Shown piece after piece: positions 34,620-47,200 of a stretch of 64,000 nucleotides of DNA; the stretch's first letter is position 1, and each line of letters begins with the position of its first letter. Source of the stretch: Massariosphaeria phaeospora (taxonomy: Eukaryota > Ascomycota > Dothideomycetes > Pleosporales). Below the pieces are notes generated by a model. That model did not search any database, was not told the DNA's origin, and saw only the letters and a program-made list of their open reading frames with translations. A program made the translations under genes and the position numbers. The stretch is taken from contig JAADJZ010000020.1 in assembly GCA_011032825.1 (NCBI GenBank), positions 62,001 through 126,000 of the forward strand. Reading direction: 5' to 3'.

Positions 34620-37600
34620 CTTTAACTACTTTAGGTTTAAAACTAAAACAATATAACAACTTTAGCAAGCTTAAGTAGTAGTAGCGCCAAAGCACTAGCA
34701 CGCACCGCAGCAATAGTACTAGCAAAGCAAGCTAACTAAATAAAACAAATAAGCAAGCAAATTAGCGAACTGTTAAAAATAGTAGTAATTTTAAAGAGTT
34801 AAAGAACTAGTAGTGCTGCAAAAGCACTATTCTTAAAAAAGTATAGCAAAAAAAAAAAAACATTACAATTATTTTTTACAAATATTAACCTTTACTACTG
34901 TTACTATGCAACAAGTTTTTTTACAAAATAAAATAAAATCTTTGTAGCTAAAATGCACATAAAAGATAACGCAGCAGAATAGTTTTAGCTACACGCAAAC
35001 AATTATGTTAAAAGCAATAGCAAGTAAAAAATAAAGCTAGACACGCAACGCATTTTTAAAAACTAAAAATTGTTTAAAAAAAAGCTTTATACGATTTATA
35101 AAAAAGTAAACAAAACATAATAAGCTATAAACAAACTTAAACTACTACAACAAAAAAAATCTGCAAAAAAGTATACAATTAAGTCTAAAAAAATTTAAGC
35201 TAAAGTAAACAACGTAAAAAAACAAAGCTTATGCAAGTTTTACTACGCAAAACTAAAAAAACATGTAAAAAATAAAATTAGTTAAGACAAGAAACTTAAG
35301 AAACTTAAAAAGTTAATTAAAACTATAGTACAAATTAACAACTAACTATAGCAACAATAGTAAAAACGCAAGTTTACTATTAAACTATACATACGCCTAG
35401 TAGCTACGATTAAAAAAACTTATTACTATAATTTAATAAACATTGATAGCGTTGAACGAGTTTAAAACAATAAACCTCTACAAAAGTAGTTTAACAAAAG
35501 AAACGCTACCTTAGCAAAACAAAACTTTAAAAACAAACTATTAAAAAAAAACGCTAGAAACGTTACAACAATAAAGTATGTTTTTAATGCAGCAAAAACA
35601 AATACTTTTGCAAAAACTACTTAGAAATACTATAGAAAGTAGCAAGCGCGCAAGTTGCTACTATTGCTATAGTTTAACTATAGCAAGTAGCTACACTATA
35701 CCCAAAAAACACTAAAAAATTAAAAAATAATTAAATTTAAATAGAAAGTCTTAAAAACGTTACAAAGCTAATAAATAAAAACAACAAAAAACTATTAACT
35801 TTATAAGTCTAGAAAATTAATAGATAGCTATAAAACTACAAATACTAAATGTGTAGCTAAAAAACTTACATTGTTTAGTATTGCAAAAATAGATTTTATA
35901 CGCTTTAAGTTAAAAAAATACAAAAATAAAAAGTTGCAAACGCAGCAATAGCACAACAAAAGCTAATAAAAAAAAATACAATTCGCTAATTAAAATAATT
36001 ACAAAAACCTACTATAGTACTAGTGCAACAAAAAGAACTATGTATACTACGCAAACAATAGAATTCTTACTTAGCAACAGCTAAAATTACTATTACACGT
36101 TTTGCTTAAAAATAGCGAATATATAGTAACAAAATGTTATGTACATAACTATAACAACTAGTTTAAAAACTACAGCAGCTGCTGCAAATAAGCGTAGTAT
36201 TATAATAAAAAATATTAAATACACTAGTTATACAAGCATATTACAGAATAGTAGCTTATAAGTCTAAAAAACAAAAACTATTTAAAATGCAACAACGAAT
36301 TATGCGCAAAAAACTACAACACGTGTTAAGCAGCACGTTAGTTTTTTTGCACTACAAAATGTACTATTTATAAGCTGTAAAAAAATGCAACAAAATAAAA
36401 TTTTAAAAATTAAAACTACGACAAGTTTTTAAAGCTTTAAAAATGCTTTGCTAACAAGTGCAAATACTACAAGCAATAAAATATTTTTAAAAAACAAACT
36501 TTAAAAACTTTTTTAGCAAAAAACTAGCAACTTACTAAACTTATAGTTAAAATAGTATAAGTGCTTTTAGCACAACTATACAAAGCGTATAAAAAACGCA
36601 ACTAAAACAAAATTACATAAAAGTAAAAGCAAAAGTTGCAAGCTAAAAGCTTACTGCACTACTTAATAGTAAAGCTGCTTAAACATTAGTTTTTTTAGAA
36701 TAAGTAAAAAAAAACAAAATATTTTACTAAGTTAAAAGTTAACTAATACAAATAGTGTTAGCTAACAAACAACTACTAGAATATAAAAACAGTTTAATTA
36801 ACTTAAAAACTTAAAAAGTTAAGTTAAAAGTTGCAAGTATTAGACACTAACAGTGTATTAATATTATAAACTTTAAAAGTTTTAACATGTATATTAAGTA
36901 CAACTAGCTACAACAACACAACTTTAATATTAATTAAAAAAACAAAACAATACGTAGTTAAAAGTTTAAAAAAAAGTTGCTGTAGCACTATAAAATAGTT
37001 CAACAATTTAAAGCTTACTTAAAAATAAAAGAATTAGTTTAATTTTACTTTATAAAATCGCGAGAATTTGTAAAAAAACTTTTAGTAAATAAAAGTTATA
37101 TAGATACAACAAGTTGCGCTTTTAAAAATAAGCAAACCGCAATTTAACTTTTTAAAAAAACAAAAAAAAAAGTTTAAAAACTTTTTTACTAAATACTAAA
37201 CAGAGTTTAAAAGCTTTTTTTAAAAAAACGAAAAGCACAACTTAGCAAACTACTAAAAATAAAATTACAAGATTATTCTTAAAAAAAGAACAAAACTGCG
37301 ACTAAGACTAATGTATTCTCTAACTTACAATTAGCAAAAGAAATTAAAAAAGTACATTTAAAAAAATGTTTAACAAGAATATATACAACTAAGCGAAAGC
37401 TTAATAGCTTTGCTAATATTGTTTGTACTAAAAAAAAACAAAAAATTGAGACTATGCGTAGACTATCAACAGCTCAACAATGTTACACAAAAAAACTAAT
37501 ACTTACTACTACTTATTTAAAAGCTTATAGATTAACTTTAAAAAGTAAAATAAATTATAAAACTTAACGTACAAAACGAATACTATCGCATTAAAATTGC

Positions 37601-40415
37601 AAAAAAGCACGAATAGTTAACAGCTTTTAAAACTCGATATAAACTTTATAAGTACTAAGTTATGCTATTTAAACTAACTAATGCTTTAGCTACGTTTTAA
37701 GCTTTAATTAACAAAGTACTATACAAATACTTAGACATTTTTGTTACAGCGTACTTAGACAACGTATTAATATACTCTAAAAAACGCTCGAAGAACATTA
37801 AAAGCATGTTAAAAAAGTGCTACAAAAGATAAAGTAGTACTAGCTATTATTTTACTTAAAAAAATGTAAATTCCACGTTACAAAAACTAGCTATTTTGAG
37901 TTTATTATTTTAAAAGAAAGTGTGTTTATAAACTCAAAGAAGATTTAGACTATACAAAAATAGCTAACTCTTAAAATAGTAAAAAACGTGTAGTTTTTTT
38001 TAAGATTTGCTAATTTTTATTAAAAGTTTATTAAAAATTACTCTAAAACTACGACACTGCTTTTAGAAGTTACTAAAAAAAACAAAAAGTTTAAATAAAC
38101 AAAAACACAAGAATAGGCGTTTTAAGAACTTAAAAAGAAGTTTACTACAGCACTAATGCTACAAATGCACGACCTAAAAAAAAAAACTTAAGTAAAAACT
38201 AATGCCTTAGACTATGCATTAAGAGCAATACTTTTGCAGCAATGCGACAATAGAAAATAAAAACTTGTATTTTACTATTCTAGAAAGTTCTTAAGAGCAG
38301 AACTTAACTACAACGTTTACAACAATAAGCTATTAGCAATAATAAACGCTTTCAAACAATAAAAAGCATAGCTAAAAAAAGCAAAGCATTAAGTACAAGT
38401 GTACTTAGATTACTAAAACTTTACTAGCTTTACTACAACTAAAAAATTAAATAAACAACAAGTTAGATAGGCTGAATTCATAGCAGATTACGACATTAAG
38501 ATTTACTATCGCAAAGAAACTAACAATAGAGCCGCAAACGCGCTTAGTTGAAAATTAGATTTTATAAAAACTAACAAACTAGTTACGCATAACCTAGTAT
38601 TACAATAAAACTTAAACAAAACTTTTAAATACAATTAACTACGATTAGCTAAGATAGCTAAAATTACAAGCATTAAAAAAAGAATGCACTAAGAATAGAG
38701 CAAAAACGACTAGCAAAGATAGATAGTTACAAACAACACTTAAGCTATATTGCTTATTTAGAAATTACATGCTTTACAAGCATATAAACATTTAGAGATT
38801 AACAAAATAGTTTAACAAATTTTAAACGAGTACTTAATACTCTATGTACAAAACATAGTTTAGAAAGTAGTAAGCAACTATTTAGATTGTTTTAAAAACA
38901 AACTTAAAAAATACAAGCTCTACGAACTACTTTAACTGCTAGAACTACTCGCACGCTTATAGATTAGCGTTACAATAGACTTTATAGTAAAGCTTTTAAA
39001 ATTGTTAAAACCTAAATTAGTACAGCTATGCAACTCGATCTTAGTAATCGTAGATTAATTAACTAAAAAATTACATTTTGTACTAATAGAAAAGTTAATT
39101 ATAGTAGAAGAAATAGCTTACGAGGTTATAAAAGCACTCGTTGCTAATTACAAATTGCTAAAACAGTTTATTACTAATAGAAACAAACTGTTTATATTAA
39201 AGTTTTAGAGTACGTTTTAAGCCTAGTTAGAAGTTGCAAAAAAGCTATTAACAAGCTTTTACTCGCAGACAAATAGCTAGACAAAACAAACAAACTAAAC
39301 GCTAGAATAGTATCTACGAATGTACACTAACAAGCTGCAAAACAACTAGATTAAACTTTTACTAACAGCACAATTAGCTTACAACAGCACAAAGTTTACA
39401 ACAATAAAACACTCGCTATACTACGCAAATTATAGATATAAGCTAGTAGCTTATTAAAATCTAAAGAATATTAAAAGCGTTTCGCTAGCAGCAAACAACA
39501 AAGCTTTTAAAATGCAAAAATTACACAACAAATTAAGCTAACGAAATGCTTAAAGAAACTTTACAACAGCTAAGTTAGCAAACAAGAAAAAACTTAAGAA
39601 ACCAACTTTTAAAAAGAGAAATAAAGTTTTTCTCTTACAAAAAAATCTAAAAACTAAACAGCTATGCAACAAGCTAGACAACTTTCAAATAAAACTATTT
39701 AAAATTTTAAAAGTTAAAGAACTTGTATTGTTTAAACTATAGCTACTTGCAAGCATGCGCATACACCTAGTTTTTTACAAATTACTTTTTAAACTAGCAC
39801 TACCAAACGCCGAAGTAGCAACTAATATCAAGCTCGAAAACAAAGAGTACGAAGTTGAGAAAATTAAAGACCTACAAAAGTTCAGACGTTAGTAGAAGTA
39901 CTTAGTTAAATAGCAAGAATAGCTAAAAAGCTAGAATACATAGAAACTAATACAAAATTTTACGAACTGCAAGAAATTAGTGCAAGCATATTACTAGCAA
40001 AATTTAGAAGCAAAGAATCTAAGTTCTCTAAAAAAGCAAAAAAAAAAAAAAAAAAAAAAGCAAGTAGAGAAGAGTTAGTTTGTAACTAGCCTAAGTTAGT
40101 TGAAAGCAAGTTAAGTAGCAGTAGTATAGAACTATCGATAGAAGCTATACTTTTAGAACTAAAAAGCACGCTTAACTATACGCTTTCAAGACTTTTTATC
40201 TTTTCAATCAAAGCAAGCTTTTGAGCAAACAACTTTTTCTTTTTATTAGTAGCAGCATTAAGTTGATTTTAGAGATTAAGCTTGCAACACTCTACAGCGC
40301 GAAGCTTTTAACGCAAAACCTACTATTTTTTAGCAACAGCAGCAAACTTTTTTTTAGATAAGAAAAAAAAATACTTAGAACCTAACGATATACAGTTAAC
40401 ACAAGTTTCTTTAGG

Positions 40416-40732
40416 TAAAAGAAAATTGCCAAAGATAGCTAGTTCTAATGTAGAATATAATAAATTCGATAAAGTTTATCTACAGCGAAAGCAAAGCAAC
40501 TCTATATACTTTTCGCTAGGCGGCTATTAGTACTCTACTAAAAGCTATTAGTGCTCTACTAGAAGCCTAAAGCGTTTGTAGCCGTAGGCAATATATCGTT
40601 AATATACCAAGCCAACGAGCCTACGAAGCTTACTCGAAGAAGTGCGAAGTCTACTCAAGCGCTATATATTAGCGTTGAGATCTACTAAAGTTCTACGATC
40701 GAAGCAATTTATAGAGCTTTTAGCCTATTACA
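40416..40732 (+). mobile_element. Solo LTR of the element III family, inside element II
   Basis: 317-bp copy related to the 288-bp LTRs of element III (TAAAAGAAAAT..., ...CCTATTACA). Flanked by TTAGG (40411-40415) and TTAGA (40733-40737), a 5-bp duplication with one G-to-A change. It contains about 30 bp not present in element III LTRs, so it may be a different subfamily. Confidence 0.8.
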
Positions 40733-41029
40733 TTAGACAAGAAAAAACACTTTAGACTTTTTAACAAACAGCGACGGCACGGCTTTGCAACAAAGTAGTT
40801 TATTGTACGAAAACAAGCAAAACGATTGTAATAGCAACTAGTTGATTTTGCAACTTTAAGCATAGTTAGACTTAGAAACTTAAAAGAATACAAAAGAAAG
40901 CTACGACACGATAGAAATCAAGATTAACTTACTTTTATACGAAACGGTACTTTTAATGCAAAACACAAAACAAACTAGCACAGTATAGTAGAACAGCTAT
41001 CAAAACGATATTCTTAAAAAAAAAAAAAA

Positions 41030-41531
41030 TGTTATAAACAAAGACAATACTAGGTATTGTAAACTAAGCAACGACGCAAGAAAGTTGTTAAAACTTGCTA
41101 GTGCGCAAAACGAAAGTACAGCAACGCGCAAAGCAAAGTTAAGTAATTAAGAATTACGTAACGTGCTTAGCATGCTTAGTAGTTTTAGCACTAAGCAAAC
41201 TAAGTAGAAGTTGCTTAGTAAAATTAGCGCGCTTAGTACTAAGCACACTAAGTAGACTAAGTAGAACGCTTTTAGCAAAGAATTATAGAACTATATAAAT
41301 TAGCAGAATTTCTTTTATAGTTTAGATCTTTTGTAGTTAACTTTTCTAAGTACATTTTATACATAGATTAGATCTATAGGCAACAAATTGTTACTTTGTT
41401 ATTTTATTTAAAATAGAATTAAAATTGTTTTTTTTGTTGTTATCTAGCTCTCTAAACATAGAACAATTTCTTAGGCGAAATTTTCGAGTTCAATCGTAAT
41501 TACCTTCGGTAAAAGAACACTTTTAATAACA
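41030..41531 (+). repeat. 3' LTR of element II
   Basis: 502-bp partner of 34118-34619, preceded by an A-run (about 41,016-41,028) in the position of a polypurine tract. Confidence 0.88.
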
Positions 41532-41536
41532 TAGCA

Positions 41537-42025
41537 TTAGCTAACTACTTTTTATAAGCTAAAAAAAGCTAGCTTGCGTAGTAATAAGCAATTAAGTAAA
41601 AAAATTGCGTACAAGCTTTAACTAAAATTTAAACTCGTAAGTATTGCTTAGAGTTTTTAACTGCTACGGCGTTTCTAGAAAAAAAAGTGCTAGTAAAGTA
41701 CGTAGCTATACTTTAAAGCAATTTAATACTACTTACGCGTTAATAGAAACTAGCTCTAATGCTTTAAAAGTTTTGTAGCAGTTTGCTTTTGTAAACACGT
41801 CAAAAACGCGTTTTTAAAAGCTAAAAAAAAGCTTTTTCTATTAATATAGAAAACGCGTTAGCGTGCTAAGTTTCTACTACGTTAAAAGTACTTGCGCTTT
41901 AGTAGTAAAACGCAAACTACGTTAAGTAGCTAAAGAATGTGCAATAAGTAAAGTAGCATACAAAAAGTTAGAATTTTATTTTCAAAGTAGTAGTTTTTAA
42001 AATTCTAGTTAAAGTAGCTTTTATA
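41537..42025 (-). mobile_element. P1 transposon copy b, right fragment (truncated)
   Basis: Continuation of the minus-strand P1 copy beyond LTR element II; for example AAGCTTTTTCTATTAATATAG at about 41.83 kb is the complement of 43.16-43.19 kb in copy B. It stops at TA 42024-42025, where P1 copy B is inserted. The missing 5' half was not found on the other side, so a deletion is likely. Confidence 0.7.
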
Positions 42026-43908
42026 ACGTATTCTACTATCGACTTAGTTAACTTATTAACCTAGTTAGTTTCTCTTAGCACTACTAACTATTTATTTAAC
42101 GCAGTGTATTTTAACAACACAACGCAATAGCAACTAATAAAAAAAGTAGAATTAAGCTTGCTTTTATTGCCTATTGAACTAGCTAGTTTAAAAGCTTTTA
42201 ACGCGCTGCTAACGCTTTTAACGTACTATCGTCAACGCTTACTAATTGTTACAACGAAATTAGCTTTATGCTAGATTTACGCAACGCTTGCTACAAGCTT
42301 ACTTCAACTAAAAAGCAAACAATTATCTAATATATTCTCGACTTTAATTCGCAAGAATTTGCTTTTCAGCTATCTAAAGTAGAAAATATAGAAAATAAAC
42401 TAGTAACTACGCAAAGTAAAAAGCTAGTAGGTAAAAACTAGACTAAGAAACTTGTAACGCAATTAAGCAAGCTTAAAATAGCTTTCAATCGAGTTAAGAA
42501 TAAGCAAAGAATACAACAGAAAGATTCTAAAGTAATTAGCGCGTAGTTTAAGCTTATTAGAGATACCAAAGCTAAGTACAGCATCTACAATAATAATATA
42601 CACAACTTTAACAAAACTAGCTTTTAAATAAGTGTTATTAAGCTTATAAAAGTTGTTACAAGCTTTTAAAAACGTACTTAACCTAATTTTATTCAGCTAG
42701 GCAATCGAAAGTAGATAATAGTTATTCAAAGCATTTGCGCTGCAAAGTACGCGATTCTGCTATTTATTATCTACAAAGAGCGCGTTTACATTTTAGCATA
42801 GTACAAAAAAAACTTTATACTTAGCAATTAAAAGCTTTTAGTTTCTAAAAATAGCTAGACAAACAACGCTTTTAGTTTCTAAAAACAGCTAGACAAACAA
42901 CGCTTTTAGTTTTAAATAGTTAAAGCATTTTAACGCGCATACAAAAGCGCGTTAGGTAAGAGAGTATTAGCTACTTATTCTAGATAGCTATAAGAGCTAC
43001 TAATCTTAGAATTTTAAAAACTATTGCTTTAAAAACAAGATTTTTACGCTTTGCATGCTAGCTTATTTATTTTATATTCTCTAGCTGCTAGATGTAGTTT
43101 GCTTTTCGCTGCTAAAGTTAAAGTACTCTTAACGCGTTTAGAACTTAGCGCGCTAGCGCGTTTTCTATATCAACAAAAAAAGCTTTCTACTAGCCTTTAG
43201 AAACGCGTTTTTTAAAGTGTTTACAACAAAGAACTGCAAGAAAGCTTTTAAGGTTTTAAAACTAGTTTCTATTAACGCGTAGGTAGTTCTTAATTGTCTT
43301 AAAGTATAGCTGCGTACTTTATTACTACTTCTACTATAGAAAATACTATAGCAATTAAAGATACTAAGCAATACGCACGAGTTTAAATCGCAGTTAAAGC
43401 TAGTACGCAATTTCTTTACTCAATTACTTGTTACAGCTTAAGCTAGCTTTTTTTAGCTTGTAAAAAGTACTAAAAGTATGCTGCATTAGAACGCGCTTTA
43501 AGCAGCCTAGATTGCTAAGCTTAAAAAGCAATTAGCAGTAATAAATAAAAGAAAAACGCGCAAATGCAAGCGAATCTAGCACGGTAGTACTATAGAGTAT
43601 AGTAAAGCAGCAGGCTAAGTAGTTGCAAAAGCTTCTATAGCTACTAAGCAGTTCAAAAAAGCTCGTAGTAGTAGTAATTAAGAAAGAGCTTAACTAGCTT
43701 TACGGCGCTGTAGCAACTGTAGTAAAACTAAGCACAACGCGCAAACGTGCTAGAAAAATACAGCAGTATTTTCTAAATTAGATATAAGCACAACGTACGC
43801 TAGCTTCTTGTTTAATAGCAATAAAATTAAAAATTTGTAATACGTATTAGTTGTGCCAAGAGATTTTAAGCTGCTTAGTAGTTTAAGCTGCTTAGTAGTA
43901 GATTACGT
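42026..43908 (+). mobile_element. P1 transposon copy B, near full length (1,883 bp), RIP-inactivated
   Basis: TA-flanked element (42024-25, 43909-10) beginning ACGTATTCTACT and ending AGATTACGT. On the plus strand it shows a helix-turn-helix region, the first DDE motif as YNFNKTSF near 42.60-42.62 kb (expected D changed to N) and a C-terminal zinc knuckle (CSNC...H...C) at about 43.71 kb. Multiple TAG/TAA stops replace CAG/CAA/TGG. The minus-strand open frame 43165-43410 is an antisense shadow that matches the one at 20-265. Confidence 0.82.
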
Positions 43909-43977
43909 TAGTATAAATAAAAATATTTTAGAATATAAAAGTTTACTATAGTAGAATTCTACTAGATACTAGGTATA

Positions 43978-44265
43978 TAAAAGAAAATCGCCTAGGAAAG
44001 CAAGTTCTAGATAAAGAATGTAATAAATTCAATAGAGTCTATCTACAGCGCGGACAAAAGAGCTCTATATACTTTATAGTTAGTTAGCTTCCGAAGCACC
44101 TACGAAGCGCTTTTGAAAGCTATGTAAAAACTCAATACCGCAGAGCTTTCGTTAACTAGAAACTAGCGAAGCTTTTTTAGGTATCGTCGAAGCTGTTACG
44201 TACAGCGTTAATAGCTACTAAAGTCTTACGACCAAGGCAATTTATAGAGCTTTCAGCTTATTACA
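43978..44265 (-). repeat. LTR of element III (left)
   Basis: 288 bp, TAAAAGAAAATCGCCTAGG...TATTACA, preceded by the GTATA duplication. Confidence 0.85.
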
Positions 44266-47200
44266 TAAGCTTCTTTTTTAATTTGTAGCAATTTACTTAC
44301 TTCGTTAGCGTTCTAGCGTCCTTTCTAAAGGCGTGCTGTTTTGAAAGTCTTTTGGCAATTTTCCATCGGCGTTCTAGTAAGCTGCCGAAAATTCTTGCTA
44401 GGTAGATAAAACTTTTGTGTTTTTAAGTTTTAGCGCTAGTTCTTATGTAAGCTAGTTATAGCTAGTCTATTTAACCTAATATTCTAGCTTTTAGCTTTTT
44501 TTAACTTTCTTTCAGCGCTCGCTCGTAATGCGCTTGACTAGCTATTTTTGCTCGCTTTCTACGGTAACGCTTTCTAGGCGCTAATTAGACACTGTCTAGC
44601 TTTCTAAAGAATTGTCTGCTGCGAGTCTAAGCTTATCTATTAGAAATGTTAAATTTATTTTAAAAAGTGTGTTTAAAACTACGTTGCCTAAAGACTTAAC
44701 TTGTAAAACTGTATATTTGCTATTTTTTTAGTTTAGTTTCTTGCTTAGGCGCTTATTAGAGATGTGTTTTTTGTATTGCAACTACACTTTATCTTTTACT
44801 TAGAGCAGCGGCGCTTTTTTTCTATGTTGATTTGCTTGTTTTTTCTGCTTTTATTGAGCCTCCGCTATAGCAGCTTGCGCGAAGTTGATAACTTTTTTTA
44901 TTTTTTTAGCTATTTCCGCTGCGCTTTGCTAAGGGTCTAAAGTTGCTTGGTAAAGCGTATTCGCTTTCTTTTCTGCTTAAAGCTAAATTAGGTCCATCTC
45001 GTAACTATGCTAGAAAAAGAAAAAGCTTACTTTTGTCAACACTGCTTTTTGCTTTTAGATTGCGATTTGTACAATAGAGCATAGCTGCGCTTAGTTTTTT
45101 TAGTTTTAATTTACAAACAGCCTTAAGATAGTTTTAATTATTAAATTTGCTTTTTCTGTAGCTTCGTTGGTTTTTAGGTAAAAAGCTATAGATAGCTGCC
45201 TTACGATTCTAAGCTCTTTGCAAAGCGTTTTCTAAAATTTACTTACAAATTGTGCTTTTTAGTTGAAAACAATAGCGTTAGAGAGCTAGTAGTAGGCTAC
45301 TACTCTCTCGATAAATACCTTTGCTACAGTTGCTGCGTTAATTTTCGCTATAGAGATTAAGATTATATCTTTGCTTAATTAGTTTGTAATAACTAGTAGA
45401 TTCGTGCACTTTTTGCTTTTCAGCAAGTTAGTAATAAAGTCTATAAAGAGTTCTTTCTAGATTCTGTCCAGAACAAGAAGCAAGCAAAGAAAACTACTTT
45501 TTATTTTCTACTATAGTTTCGCTCGTTTACATGCATCGCAGTTAGCAATGTACTATCAAATGTCTAAGCTTATTTCTAGCTAAAAGAAATCTCTTTTGAG
45601 AATATTGTAAGTGTTCTTTTTGCTAAGGTGCCTTGCGATAGGCAGGTCGTAAGCTTTAAAAATTAATCTAGTGCGCAGTTGATACGTTTTTAGTACTTAT
45701 TTTTTTTTTTAATAAAAAAGCGCGTCGTTTTTAACAGCGCAATCTGCTAAAGACGCTTTTAATTAAAAGCCTAAAAAAAACTTCCTACGGGTACTTTCTT
45801 TAGTTTAGCTTTTTTTTACGGCTTTTAAGGCTTTCTAGTACAAATCGTTTTTTTAAACTCTTCTATTTTAAAGTTTATCTAAAGATAGCTTTTTTGCATT
45901 ATTTTTAGAATTGTCTTTTGTGCTAGCATTTTTTTCTTGTTTAGCAGCATTTTGTTTAAAACTTGCAGCATTCTGCTTTTTAGAGCCTGCACTTTTAATT
46001 TAAAAAAAAACATTTTGCTTTAAAGCTTTTGCTACATTTGTTTTGTAAAAGGCATCGAGCTTACTAGCGAGTACATTTAGCGTTGGTATTAAAGTGCTAT
46101 AGAGCGGGAACGCGCGAATTACGCCTAAAGTTTCTTTTGTAATGTCATTCTCGTTTAACACACTAGTTAGTTTAAAAAGTTAGAATTTACAGCTTTTTAG
46201 CTAAACATTGTTTTAGTTTTAAAAGAGATTCTGCTTCTTTTGTAAAAAAGCGTTTGCTTTTTTATTAGCTGCTCTAAGGCAGTACACAAACTTTAAGTTG
46301 TGTTTAAAAAAAATATTCGCCTAGCGAACATGTTGCTCTATTAGTAACCTCGCTGTAGTAAAGTACAAAAAGTTTTTGTAATTAGTGTAAACTGTAATTT
46401 TTAGCACTGCTTTAAGCTTTGCTTTTTATTTAGTAATGTATTTAATTACTGCTAATAATTTTTTGTTGTAAATAGTGTAGTTAGACTTTGCAAGTAACAT
46501 TTTAGCAAAGTAGTAAGCTACTGCTTACTACAAGTTGTTCTTTGCTTTTTAAAAAAGCGCTTTTTTAGTAGCTATTCTCAAAGCGTCCGCTTTAATAGCA
46601 GTCTCTAAATTGAGGTTAAAATAGGCTAATAACAGCTTAGATATAAACTCTTTTTTAAGCGTGTCAAACGCTTTTTGTTGTTTAAGCTCTTAACAGAATT
46701 TAACGCTTTTTTCTATTAACTCTGTTAGTAAAAAGACAATTGCAAAAAAAGCGCAAATAAACTGCTAGTAAAAGTTTGCAAAACTAACGAAGCTTTGCAC
46801 TTTTTTAACTAAAGCTAAAGCCTTTTATTTGAAAATCGCGCAGACTTTTTTTAGATCTATGCTAATTCCTTTGCTTACCTTGATAATAAAACTAAAGTAT
46901 TTAGTTTTAGTTACTTTAAACTTGCATTTCTTAATATCGAGTTGTAACTTCGCTTTTTTTAACTTGTTAACAACTTTTTTAACACGTTGCTAGTAGTTTT
47001 TTTAAAAACTTTTAAAGTAGATAAGTACATTATCTAAGTATGCAAAAGCGTTAACGTTAATGTAATTACGCAAGGTGTAGTTAATAAACTGCTAAAACGT
47101 ACTTAAAGCGTTAGCAAAGCTAAATAGGCAAACTATCTATTCGTACAATCTAAATCTTGTACGAAAAGCCGTTTTCTACTTGTTTTTTTTAGCAATTTGG

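Larger units (their letters stand above)
34118..41531 (+). mobile_element. LTR retrotransposon II (Ty3/Gypsy chromovirus), RIP-inactivated
   Basis: 7,414 bp with 502-bp LTRs (34118-34619 and 41030-41531). The flanking 5-bp duplication is CAGCA (34113-34117) and TAGCA (41532-41536), one C-to-T change apart. On the plus strand: reverse transcriptase from about 37.43 kb (LRLCVDYQQLN) with YLDN at 37752-37763; integrase at about 38.9-39.4 kb with TIDFIVKL, TNRNKLF (normally SDRDKLF) and the TLE motif; a chromodomain at about 39.84-40.0 kb (EYEVEKIKDL...KYLVK). Every domain has stops. The 305-bp excess over element I is largely the nested solo LTR at 40.4 kb. Chromodomains of this type bind heterochromatin marks, fitting insertion into other transposons. 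Confidence 0.9.
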
